Source of the DNA: Isochrysis galbana
Taxonomy: Eukaryota > Haptophyta > Isochrysidales > Isochrysidaceae
Reading direction: 5' to 3'
NCBI GenBank assembly: GCA_018136815.1
Contig: CM030934.1
Coordinates: forward strand, 6,433,698-6,497,697
Length of the DNA stretch: 64,000 nucleotides
A program made the position numbers and the translations under genes. Position 1 is the stretch's first letter, and each line of letters starts with the position of its first letter. This document shows positions 20,737 through 31,300 of the stretch, piece by piece. The notes beneath the pieces were generated by a model. It made no database searches, was not told the origin of the DNA, and worked only from the letters and a program-made list of their open reading frames with translations.

Positions 20737-22212
20737 ATGACCACCTTGCAGCGGGGAGCGCTGGTGGGCGAGGAGGAGGGTGCGCGTGGGAGGGCAAATG
20801 CTACGGCGGGCCGCTCCATGTACACCACACCTTGGCCAAGGGGGCCCGAGGCGATAGCGGCTGAGCGTGTGCTTGACGAGCTGCTCACTGGGCTCCACAG
20901 CCAGCGAATGCAGCGAGTGCTTCGAGACCACAGCTCGTGGGAGCTGCCAGACTCGCCCGCAACTCAGCCGGAGCGCGCCCGTCGCGCGCCCGGGCCAGTC
21001 GCCCACGCTGGCGCCGGGCGGCCGCCGACGGGTGCCACCCATCACCGGCGGGCAAGACCTGCTGATCAACGCCAACGCAAGAGCGCTGCATCAGCGCATG
21101 CCGTCCAGTCGGGCGCTGCTGTCCAGAGCTTGGAGCCCTCGCTCCGAGAGCTCATTTTGGAGGAGGAGATTTTATCGCTGCGCCAGGAGCTGGCAGAGAA
21201 GGAGGAGACCCATAGGCTTCAGAAAGAGCAGCTAACAGGCACCATCCTTGAGCTTCGCGCAGTGCTAGACGACGAGCGGGCGAAGAACGCTCATGATGGA
21301 GAGCCGCTCTCGGTCAAAGCCGGGCTAGCTCGGCTAGCATTACCTGAGGATCAGTCGGCTACTTCCCTGATCCAATGGTGCCCGCTCGTAGACACCTTGC
21401 TGGAGACCTGCCTCCTAGAAGTGGAGAAGCTCGCCCAACAAGTTGAGCTGCTCCGCGGCATTGGGCAATGCGGAGGAGGCGTGCCTCATGCTCGACCCCG
21501 ACCAGTCTCAGTGGTCTCGCCAGAAGAGGAGTCACCCGGCATTTCGAGGCCCGACACCAATCTGTATGCGGAGGCGCAATCAGTGGCTCCGCCTTCGCCT
21601 CACGATGACGGCAGCCTCGGCGGAGGCCCAGCTCATCTGATGAGAGGCCCGCCCGCGTGTTGTGTGAGCGGCTCTTCGCCGCCGCCAGCCCATCCTAACG
21701 CACTAGGAGCAGTAAACCGATCCTCGGCAGTTGGTGAGGTCGCTACTTCTCCGCAGTGCACCCCATCTCGCATGAGATCCATGAGTAACGGTAACCGTGG
21801 CCGTCGAGCGGAAGCCCCTCGATCGCGACCAATGCTTCGTCGTTGCCTCTCGAGCGATGCTTCGGTGCCTCATGGGGATCTCAAGTTTGGAGGTCTGAGG
21901 GGCGCCGACTTCGCGCTCGACAGCCGCTCGGGATCGCTACCTTTGCACGAAGAGCCAGGGGCTGGTGCAGTGGAGGCTCATCCTAGATCGATTGTGTCTA
22001 GTACCCCGTGCGGCAGGGCTGGCGATGCCTTCACCACTCCGGCAGCCGTGCTCCTTTCTCCGACCGCACGGTTATTCGGCACGGTGGCGTCAGTGCTAAA
22101 GGAAGAAGAAATCGCAGACGGATTCCAAGCTCTCGAGCAGGAGATGGACATCCTCATCGGTGCCATGCGAAACGAATCGCGCCGGGATAAACAAGCTAAG
22201 ATGCGCGATTAG
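20737..22212 (+). CDS. coiled-coil protein of unknown function
   Basis: A 491-residue open frame from ATG to TAG without a recognisable enzymatic domain. Residues about 140-190 form a strong heptad-like coiled coil (LRELILEEEILSLRQEL...), with a second short helix at 215-245 and another near the C-terminus (FQALEQEMDILIGAM). The middle is Ser/Pro/Arg-rich and probably disordered. Just past the stop another frame continues with helix-like sequence (QREDSSSELQALGDIA), so the annotated C-terminus may be wrong through a missed intron or a frameshift. A structural or cytoskeletal role would be guesswork. Confidence 0.55.
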   Translation: MTTLQRGALVGEEEGARGRANATAGRSMYTTPWPRGPEAIAAERVLDELLTGLHSQRMQRVLRDHSSWELPDSPATQPERARRAPGPVAHAGAGRPPTGATHHRRARPADQRQRKSAASAHAVQSGAAVQSLEPSLRELILEEEILSLRQELAEKEETHRLQKEQLTGTILELRAVLDDERAKNAHDGEPLSVKAGLARLALPEDQSATSLIQWCPLVDTLLETCLLEVEKLAQQVELLRGIGQCGGGVPHARPRPVSVVSPEEESPGISRPDTNLYAEAQSVAPPSPHDDGSLGGGPAHLMRGPPACCVSGSSPPPAHPNALGAVNRSSAVGEVATSPQCTPSRMRSMSNGNRGRRAEAPRSRPMLRRCLSSDASVPHGDLKFGGLRGADFALDSRSGSLPLHEEPGAGAVEAHPRSIVSSTPCGRAGDAFTTPAAVLLSPTARLFGTVASVLKEEEIADGFQALEQEMDILIGAMRNESRRDKQAKMRD

Positions 22213-22273
22213 CTCGCAAGCCCAACGCGAAGATTCTTCCTCGGAGCTGCAGGCTTTAGGTGACATAGCGTAA

Positions 22274-22513
22274 ATGTCACCGGAATCCAGCCTTGAAAGG
22301 CCCTCTAGCGCACGCGACAAGCTGGGCGACTTGTCATTGCGCTCAATTTTGGAAGCATTTCCGCTGTCCGTCTCTCAGCTAGGAATTGGGGTGATACCCA
22401 TGCCAACAGTATGCCAACAACTGTGTGGACGCCATTGGAAGCACATGAACTCATTGAATGCGCAAGTGCAGGAAGGTAGAGTAAGTATTAGTGCAATAGT
22501 GGCAAAAAAATGA
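22274..22513 (+). CDS. small ORF, possibly a further exon of the coiled-coil gene
   Basis: 79 codons from ATG to TGA, starting with a Ser-rich stretch and then LGDLSLRSILEAFPLSVSQL, which looks helical. It lies 60 bp after the coiled-coil ORF on the same strand and could be its last exon. No domain is recognised. Confidence 0.25.
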   Translation: MSPESSLERPSSARDKLGDLSLRSILEAFPLSVSQLGIGVIPMPTVCQQLCGRHWKHMNSLNAQVQEGRVSISAIVAKK

Positions 22514-23160
22514 AGATTCTGGGCTAACACCTGCTAGTTCTAGGTTCTTCTCAACCTACTCCGAACAACCAAAAACACGGCCAGGCAGACACACACGACA
22601 AAAACAAAAAATCAAGAGGTGTGGCTGGCGGAGTGGAGTGGCTGTGGCTGTAGCTGAGGGTTGTGATTCAAAGAATTGTTGAGGCATAGGACGGGGCCCT
22701 CCAGGGGCGACCGTGCTCACGGAGGGCTGAGCACAGGGAGCACTGGGGCTGGAGGGAGGCATGGCACCGGCGGGAACACCGCTCACACGAGCATGGGGCG
22801 ACGGCGGTCGTGAGAGCTCGCCCAGAGCCTCTGGGAGTGCGGCCATGAGCGCGACTCTCGGAAACTCTGGGACAAGAGAAAACGCGGGAAACGCACGGGG
22901 GCGCGCACAAGGAAAGAAAGGGGGCGCACACATGAGAAAACAAGGGAGGGGGATCGAGAGCGATCACCCCTATCCTAACACACGGGGGAAGAGAGGAAGA
23001 TCGGGATCGGAGGATCCCGATCGGACGGAGAGGGTGCAACCCGAAGGGAGACACGCGAAGGCGGGAAAACAAAGAGAGAGCGGCTCTCTTTGGGAAACCT
23101 AAAGGGCGGCTCTCCCCCTAACCACAACACCCCCCCCGATGGAGCACCCAAGAAGGGGGC
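22514..23160. other. intergenic
   Basis: No gene supported. The block TGAAGATTCTGGGCTAACAC at 22511-22530 recurs at 61469-61488, so it belongs to a repeat family. The frames through 22556-23102 are Arg/Gly-rich and look like GC-driven noise. Confidence 0.4.
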
Positions 23161-23161
23161 G

Positions 23162-23290
23162 GTAGTTTTATTGTAAAGAAAAGACCTCCATACTCCTTGT
23201 GGTTTTATTGTAAAGATAGGATGACTATCGCGAGTAGTTTTATTGTAAAGAGTGCGCCTCACGACTATTGCGAGTAGTTTTGTAGACCTG
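23162..23290. repeat. interspersed short direct repeats
   Basis: The 16-mer AGTTTTATTGTAAAGA or a close variant appears three times (starting near 23164, 23201 and 23234), plus a partial fourth near 23275, spaced 33-40 bp apart with different sequence between. I see no Cas genes and the host is eukaryotic, so this is not a CRISPR array. Confidence 0.6.
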
Positions 23291-23449
23291 TCCGCGCGCA
23301 ACTACAATATTGATCAGAATCCTAAGGAGGAGTGCTGTAGTCGAGTTTTATGTTTTATTTTAAGCGCGCACAGTACTACGCCTCCCGAACCCGAGGAAAG
23401 TTCGGTTCTTCCAGACAACCCATTATATATATGTTAGCCCCCATAGGCC

Positions 23450-23705
23450 ATAGGCCGTAGGCTCCCAGCTACCGGTAGCTCTCGGGGGGTAAGAGTAGCC
23501 CCCGGGAGCTCCTGGGGGGAGCAAAACCCCCCGCAAGGTACCAAATCTGCCGGAAGCTCCCGGGGGGGCTTCCAAAACCCCCGGGAGCTCCCGGTAGATA
23601 GCATTAGCATGCGGAAGATGCCGTAACCGGCCCTATTGGTAGCTCCCGGGGGGTTCTGAATTCTGAGTTCTGAGCTCCTTGTGGGAGCTACCCTTAGGGC
23701 CGTAG
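23450..23705. repeat. cluster of GC-rich palindromes
   Basis: At least five variants of GGGAGCTCCC / GGTAGCTCCCGGGGGG occur in about 250 bp in both orientations, alongside small GGCCATAGGCCGTAGG repeats. Each could form a hairpin. The block ends where the gypsy leader fragment begins. Confidence 0.6.
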
Positions 23706-23712
23706 GGCCGCT

Positions 23713-24053
23713 TTGTCAGAGCAAGGCTGATCTCACTCTTGGAGATTGCCTGCGAGGGCGCGCCGGCAGCTAGCGCGGAACGCGGTTCTTGTGGGGAGCT
23801 CATGGAGCTTTCCTCGGGGGTGACTACGGGCATGGTGATCGACGCACGACGCACGACGCACGCACGGAGCACGGTGGGCGCGGAAGTGCGGAAGGAGGCT
23901 TGTGGGAGGTGGTGGCAGGCGACTGGGGGTGGCTCAGGCGCGTGCTTGACTTGTATTGACTCGTTGACTCGGGGTATAGACTCGGGAACTCGGGGGGACT
24001 CGCTTGGGAACACGGTGGGACTCGCTTGGGAACACGGTGGGACTCGACGAAGT
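23713..24053 (-). pseudogene. gypsy leader plus Gag N-terminus fragment, outside the 3' LTR
   Basis: This segment continues from the left LTR in element orientation and matches 50850-51178 on the other strand. Both contain direct repeats of CGAGTCCCACCGTGTTCCCA and then an ATG-initiated frame beginning MPVVxPEESSMSSPQEP (ATG at 23833). Since Gag of the full element lacks an N-terminus at its own LTR junction, this looks like the missing leader and Gag start of a tandem partner copy, truncated at about 23713. Confidence 0.55.
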
Positions 24054-25134
24054 TGCTACAAAACCCACTCACAAGAAACCAAAAACCAAAGTCCTTGGGC
24101 TCAGAAAACTAACGTAAACACTCCGCAATCATACGATAAACAAACCCCTCCCCGCGCGGCGAAGGCTGAAGTCGCGATCGCTCGTCATGCGCGAAGATAT
24201 ACGGAAAGAGAGCGCATAACTACGCCACCGAAGGGTTCGAACTATCGTTAAAGTGGAACTCGTCCGCTGAAGCCAACGCGGAGGGTCGAGGAGAGATCCA
24301 AACTCGCGCGGGGGGAGAAGGCGATGTGCGGAGAGACCTTCTAGACAAGCGACGAGCAAGGGGCGACGAAACAAGACGCGAGACGCGAGGCGCGAGGCGC
24401 GTGCCATTCGTTCTTCCTTTCTTTCATCGAAACCGCGACGAAACTAACATTAAACGTCGGTGCCCCCTCCGCGAGGATCGCGAAGAAGAACGGACGAGAT
24501 GGAGGCAATCATCGAAGGAACCGCGAGAGGAATCGAAGCGAGGGGGGGAACAACGACGGCCGGAGGAAACGAACCGCGCGCGGGGGAGAAGAGAACCTCG
24601 CGCGGGGGGGGATTAATATAACGGCCGGAGGCGACGGACGGCACGCCGAGGGAAAGAACCTGCCGCGGGGGGGGCGAGGGACCGAGGGCACGGCGGGACA
24701 GCGTGGGAGGGCGCGAGGCCGATCTCGGAGCGAGATCGCGTCCTTTCCCTCGCGGAGCGCGGAGAGACCCCCCACGAGATATCTTGGGACCGGAGAATGT
24801 TTTGGACGAATCTTCTTGCCGTCGGCCGAGGAGAGGCGGACGGAGAGAGAGAGAGAGAGAGAGAGTCTCGCAGAGCGACTGCAGAACGAGAAGTCGAAGT
24901 CATGCCGGTTTATTACCTTAAACGAGCCAACAATTATAGTAACAGCAAAAACAAAATTCGAATCGCAAATTTCGAGACCAAAACCTGCAAACCTGGACTT
25001 GAGACCATGAGGAATCCGAATCTGTGTGTCTTGTGCGTCAGTGGCAACACGGGGAACTGTTCAATTGTAATTGTGAGCGCGTACCTTACACGAATATTCA
25101 TGCCTACAACCTTCAGATGGGTAGGAATACAACA
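24054..25134 (-). repeat. gypsy 3' LTR
   Basis: In element orientation it starts TGTTGTATTCC and ends GTAGCA. It is near-identical to 34667-35736 and has one extra 7-bp GAGGCGC unit near 24385 and a longer GA run near 24845. Twelve further bases outside it (24042-24053) also match the inner side of the other LTR. Confidence 0.92.
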
Positions 25135-25391
25135 CCCCCCGACTTAAATCGAGACGTCTCCCGATGTCGAGCCAAGAGAGTTCATTTAACCATACGAGAC
25201 GAGAGACCTAGAGGAGGAGGATTAACCCATGGATCCAAAGCGAGCACAAAATCGGCAGCTTAGCGCGGCGGCCCCCGATTTCGTACGTCACGTCCTACCA
25301 CGTTCTCCCTTTTACAGGAGTTTTGCTCGGGCAGTTGCGCTGGGTCAGGCGCTGACGCGACGCTAATCATCCACTTCCGGTCGACTTAGCG

Positions 25392-28300
25392 CTACGATTG
25401 TGAACGAGAACGGGTACGATTTGAAGGCAGATCAGGAGGAATACGCTTGGGCTCTTGAATTGGACGTGGTATAACTTGATTGGATTGGGAACTTGAGCTT
25501 GGACTTGAAGAGGAGTCTACAGCGGAGTGAGCTTGGGGTTGAACCGGACGGCGGTCGAAAGTGGTGTCGTACGACTCAACTAGATCAGCACAACGCCGAA
25601 GCAACTCAATTCGAGACTCCCAAGTAGCTTCAGAACGAGGATAGCCGCGCCATTTGACGAGATACTTGAATGAAACTCCATCGCCCTTGCGATCGAGTAA
25701 CTCTTCGACCAAGTACTCATCTTCAGCGAGCGGAGACGAATCGGTGACGGTAAAGTACGGACGAAGATTGGAAATGTGAACTTCATCCTTGACTTGACGA
25801 TTTTCGAGATCGCGTAGACGGTAGCGAGTAGCCGAGATGGCTTCTTCTACTCGGTAAGGACCGGAGTAGAGGTATTGAAGTTTGTTGGCGTGGCCAGGGA
25901 TTCGACGACAAACTCTGTCTCCTTGTTTGAAGGTAACACCGAGTTTAGACTTTTGAGAGGCGGAGCGCATCGATTCACGTTGGGCTTCTTGAGTACTTTC
26001 GAGGGCGGAACGCCACGACTCGAGAAGCTTCTTATTGAGCTCGGTGGCGTAAGTGACGGCATCGGACGGAGGCCTAGATGGAAGCAACTCAAGAACAGGA
26101 GCAGGGTCAGCAAGTTGAGCTGGAAGACGAAGCTCCCGACCAAACAAGATAGCCGCGGGTGACTTGGGTACGACGCGACCGGCGGTCGCTCGCATAGACA
26201 TGAGAAGAAACGGAAGGTGATCGACCCAATGGGCGCCGCCTTCATTGGAGACTCGAGTCATCGTGAGGCGAGTTTGTTGAGCTCTTTCCACTAGCCCTAC
26301 GCCTTCGTGGCGATAGGCTTCAGTAGTGCTCAAGTCCGTGCCGGTCGCTTTGAGAATTAGGTCCACTAATCGAGAGCAAAGATTCGAGCCGGCGTCGGTT
26401 CGAAGTTGGCGAGGGACTCCATAACGAGATACGATGAGACGCATGAAGACGTCTAGACATTTCGCGGACGAGGGGTTACCGTTGCAAGGCTCAGCTTCAA
26501 TCCAACGAGAGAGAGAATCGACGAAAACAATCAGCTTGTCAAAACCGGAGCGGCCGGATACGAAATCGTGAGTGGGCGCCATCGAAAGAATATCGCAATA
26601 GACGACGTCGAAAGGATAAGATCCGATGGAAAGACCGGATGGATGGGCGAGCGGTCGCGGTAACGGTTTGCCAAGAGTGCATTCGTGGCACTCTCGAACG
26701 TATTCCGATACAGAGGCGGACATGCCAGGCCAGTACACTCGAGTACGAAGTAGGGTAGACATCCTTGTCGCACCTGGGTGACCAAGGTGGTCATGGTAGG
26801 CGCGGAGGTACGTGTCACGAAGGGACTCCGGAATGTATAAACGAAGAGGAGCCTCTTCCGCCTCTGAGGAGCGGTAGTAGAGTAGGCCATCGCGAAGGAG
26901 GAATCGGGAACTTTTCTTCGACGACGAGCTAGAGTCAATCGAAGAGGAAGCTTTCGGAAGGATCGACTCGACTTCAGAAAGGATCGAGCTGGCGAGATCG
27001 TCGGTAGAGAGCGCTTGACGTAATTCGTCGGCATGAGGCACGCCCACATCGAGATACGAGGAGGTAATCGACTCCGAAGATTCCGATGCTTGACGAGCGA
27101 GCCTATCGCTTGCTTGTTGGCGGCGAGCGGTGAGGGTGGATGAAGTAACCGCGGCGGCGACTATGTCGTGAATTTCAGAAGAATCGAAAGAATGGGCGTC
27201 ACTCTCCTCGAGATGGAGAGGATCGTGATCAGGCTCGAGAGCAACTAAGCGGGATAAGCCGTCGGCGTCCCAGTGAGTGACTCCAGGTTTGTGCACGACG
27301 TCGAATCTATATTCGGCTAGCTTTAGGACCCATCGCATGAGGCGCGAGGCTGGACCACCGGTGACTTGATCTTTCATCGTGTGAAGCCAGCGCAAAGCTG
27401 AATGGTCTACGACGAGGGTGAAGTGGCGACCCCAAAGATAAGGCCTCCAATTTCGGATCGATTCTAGCGCTGCTAGAAGTTCGATTTCAGTGACTGTCCA
27501 ATGGCGCTCAGCCGGACTCAAGCTACGACCGTAGTATGCAACGACGCGCTCTCTCCCTTCGTCGTCTTTTTGGGCGAGGACGCCGGCGATGCCGAGCTTG
27601 CTAGCACCGTCGGTTTTAACGAGGAAAGGACGGTCGTCTCGAGGAGGTGCAAGTAGATCTTCGATAGCCTGTCGACAGGCTTCTGTTTGCGACTCGACCG
27701 GGACGTCGCACCCTTTCCGCGTGAGAGCGGTTAACGGCGCCGCACGGATCGCAAAACGACGGATGAAACGGCGGTAGTAGGAGCACAATCCAAGGAACGA
27801 ACGGACGGCTTCGATCGAGTTGATTTGGGTTGGGTCGATTTTCGAGACAGCTTCCACTTTCTTGGGATCCATCCGAAGACCTTCACGCGAAACAACGTGG
27901 CCGAGATATTCAGCCGAGGTGGCAAAGAAAACGCATTTCGACATCTTGCAAGTGAGGCCCGCCCAGATGAGACGTTCCAAGACAAGATCAAGACGGTGTA
28001 ACATTTGTTGGAATGACGACTCTTCCCTGGCCTGCAGCGAGTCACCGACACCTGTCGACCAGGCGCCGACATCATCCAAGTATGGCATACAAATCTCCCA
28101 TGCCAGCCCACCGAGAACGGCGTCCATGAGGCGGCACATATACGAGGGACCGGATTGAACACCGAAAGGCAAGTAATTGAACTCGTACTTGCCGCGATGA
28201 GTAGTGAACGCGGTGATATGTTTATCGGATTCTTTGATCGGTATACCCCAGAAACCAGATGCCAGGTCCAGGGTGCAAAGGAATAGAGAATCGAGGTTGC

Positions 28301-31300
28301 CTTGACCGGACGACAATCGGTCGATGGCTTCTACCGTGAGGGGAAGAGGGCTGTCTTCTAGACGAAGCTTGGAGTTGACGTCGCGATAGTCTACGCAGAA
28401 ACGTACGGAGCCATCCTTCTTAGTGACTAACACGACTCGAGAGGCCCACGACGAATTTGATTTCCTAATGATGCCCGCGGACTCCATCTTGCAAACTTCG
28501 TCCTCTATGATCTTCTCACCCTCTCGTCCAACTCTAGACGGTGCGTGACGGTGAGCTTCGGCTCCGGGGTTGAGCGGTAGCTCTACCTCCATCACGTGAG
28601 TGTGATTCGGGTTAGTCGGGTCAATTGCGAAAGCAGCGATACGTCGGGCCAGTAGACGACGAACTTGTTCACGTTGGGGCATCGAGAGACGGCCCTCGGG
28701 GTCGATCTTGGCTGCCTCGAGGAGCTTGCGTTGGTCCTCGTTGAGCGACTCAATCACATCCGGCGAGTTATTGTCACCGACGCGGTGATAAGTTCCAGCG
28801 TGAATCTTGAATCGAACCTGTAGCGAAGCTACAGGATGGAACGACGGAAGGTGTAGTGGTTTGGGGTCAGTATTGGCCACCGTAACCGCGATGGTGTGGT
28901 CGGATTTCGGCCTCTCTACTTGAGGGATGACGAGCGGAGAGCTGTCAATAGTCTCGCGTGTAGGGAGTCGGTCCACGAGCATGGCGCAGTCTTCGTGTTC
29001 TCGAAGAGCTAGCGGAATTCGGACGTGAAACGTCGCCCGATGATAGGCCGGGATCGTGATAGGTTCATGGGTATATAGGAGGTACTCGGAGCCACAAGAC
29101 GCCGGCGCTTTGGCGGCAAACTCATCGGCCGTGTTGAAGAGCGGCTCGGAGACTAGCTGGTTGTCGTTTTCGGCGGCTTGCGGCCCTCGGAAGAAGTCAG
29201 TCGTGATTGGGTTCGCGGAGGTCGGACAGACCTGTGCACAAGTCATGCTGACAGGGACCACCGCTATCGGTGACGTCGAGACGCGAAAGATCGGCGGAGC
29301 GTCGGGGCTTGGACTGCCGTCAACCTCAAGAGGAGCCACCGTGGATGGAGCACCGAGGGTGATAGAGCCGTCCGTGCTGTCGGAGGCGAGCTGAATCGAA
29401 GCGGCGTGCGTAGCTAAGAAGTCGTTCCCGAGCAGCAGCATCGGGTTGCCTTCAATCACCATGAACGTATGACGAAAGAGAAATCCACCGACGGAGAAAA
29501 CGATCCGAGCCTTGCCTCGCGTGATAAGAGGTAGGCCGTCTGGGCCATGGAGCGGTGTCACTACGGCTTGCGGCAGCCGCTCGACGCATGCGTCGTTGGG
29601 TAGGCTGGACAAGAGGGAAGTGGTCACGACCGACGGGCCAGCTCCGGTGTCAGCGAGGGTGCTGTTGACCGTGAGAGCGGAGTCGGCCAAGATTACTCCT
29701 TCTTTGCCGGTAGCCTCGCCGGAGCGGCAGACCATCAGGTCTCGAACATATAGGCAATGCCTTGGGTAGGCAGATGGTAGGGTATCCACAATGCTCTCCG
29801 GTCGGTGCGTGGTCACGTGTGCGATGGTGTCGGACGGGGACGGGGTTGGTCGACAGCGTGGTTGCTCGGGTGAATTCGTCGTCAAAGTAGTCGTCGTCTC
29901 TTCGGGTACTCCGACTGCCGCTATCGTGGCAGAGGGCCTAGAGGCGTCGTCCTCGTTGGTAGCGGTACAGGGTGATAGCTTGGGACTAGTGTAGCCCAGG
30001 CCTCTCTTGTCGGTGGGGTGCCTCGGGTGGTCGGACATCTTTTCCCAATCTTTCTCGAGACGGGCTTGGGCTTCTGTCTTGGGTCTTCGAACTAATGAGG
30101 CTAGCTCTTCGGCGCGGATGCCTTTGGCTTCCACGAACTCGATCGGCGCTCGGACGGCAGCGGCGAGGTCGGATTCCTCGTCGGCGCTTCGTCCGGCTAG
30201 AGCTTGCGCTCTTATTTCGTCAGCGGTTTCGAGCGTGACGTTGGACCATTTCTGGTCCCCGTTCACTCCGAATGATTGCCATTGTTGGCGCCGCTTCCGG
30301 AGAGTCGTCGGCGTCGTCGGACGCGGCGAGCTCGCGCGTGCCGGAGGCGGGGCGGTCCATGGAGAGAATGGGTCGTGGAGAGTAGACTCGGAGGCGTGGA
30401 GTGGCGTGTCGTTGTCGTGGTTATCGTGGGTTTCTTTTTGGTCTTCGTGGTTGTCTGACTCGGGAGTAGCTGGACGGGAAACAACGGGGTCGGAAGAAAC
30501 TTCACTAGTTTCCCTCCCCCTCTCATAACGATGAAGAGCCGACCACGGCTCGTAGGCGGTAGCCTCGGTCGAGCTAAGTGAAGGCCGGTCCAATAGGCTG
30601 CACCGCGCGCAAGTGAGTAGCTCTAACGCGGACAATTTCTTCGTCGACGTCTGGTCTCGCTGTTGACTCAAATGTCGAAGAAGAACAGGCATCCAATGGA
30701 TCGCCATCGCTCCAGCGACACCGACGTAGGTGCGGCTGCGAAGAGCGCCACGGTGCGGTGAAGGAGAGAGGTTAGCCATGGCCGACTCACGGCCATCCAC
30801 GACGCAAGTTGGCTGGAGGGGCGGCAGCCCTTTGGTGAGGTACAACCCGGTGGCTTTCTGGTGTCCAGTGCCGTGCTCCCAGGGTTGGACGAATTGGGTC
30901 GGGGTCAACCCCCCGACTAAACGGCGAGCTTCCGCATGCATCCGAGGGTTCTCAACCGCTACAAACGGAGGAGTGGCGGAGGCCATTGACTTGAAGACGC
31001 GGGCGGCCGACTCAAGAGCGGCACGACGTCCGGGTTCTTGGGAGAGCCATTGACTGCTGACGGCGGAGAGGTACGTGCAAGGCGGGTGGGCGATGACTAG
31101 GTCCCAACCTAGGTTTTGGACATGAAGCGCGTCGCCTTGGAAGTGGGGCACGTAATCGATCTCGGAAGGATACAAATCGCACGTAGCTACATCAGCACCG
31201 GCGAGTAGGAACATGGAGGAGACGACGCCGCTCGTCTCGCCAACGACGAGAACGCGTGGTGCGTGACAGCCAGACGTCAGCCCGTCTTGGACTCGTTGAT

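Noticed and set aside
23162..23290. CRISPR array
   Set aside because: Only three to four imperfect repeats, no leader or cas genes, eukaryotic context.
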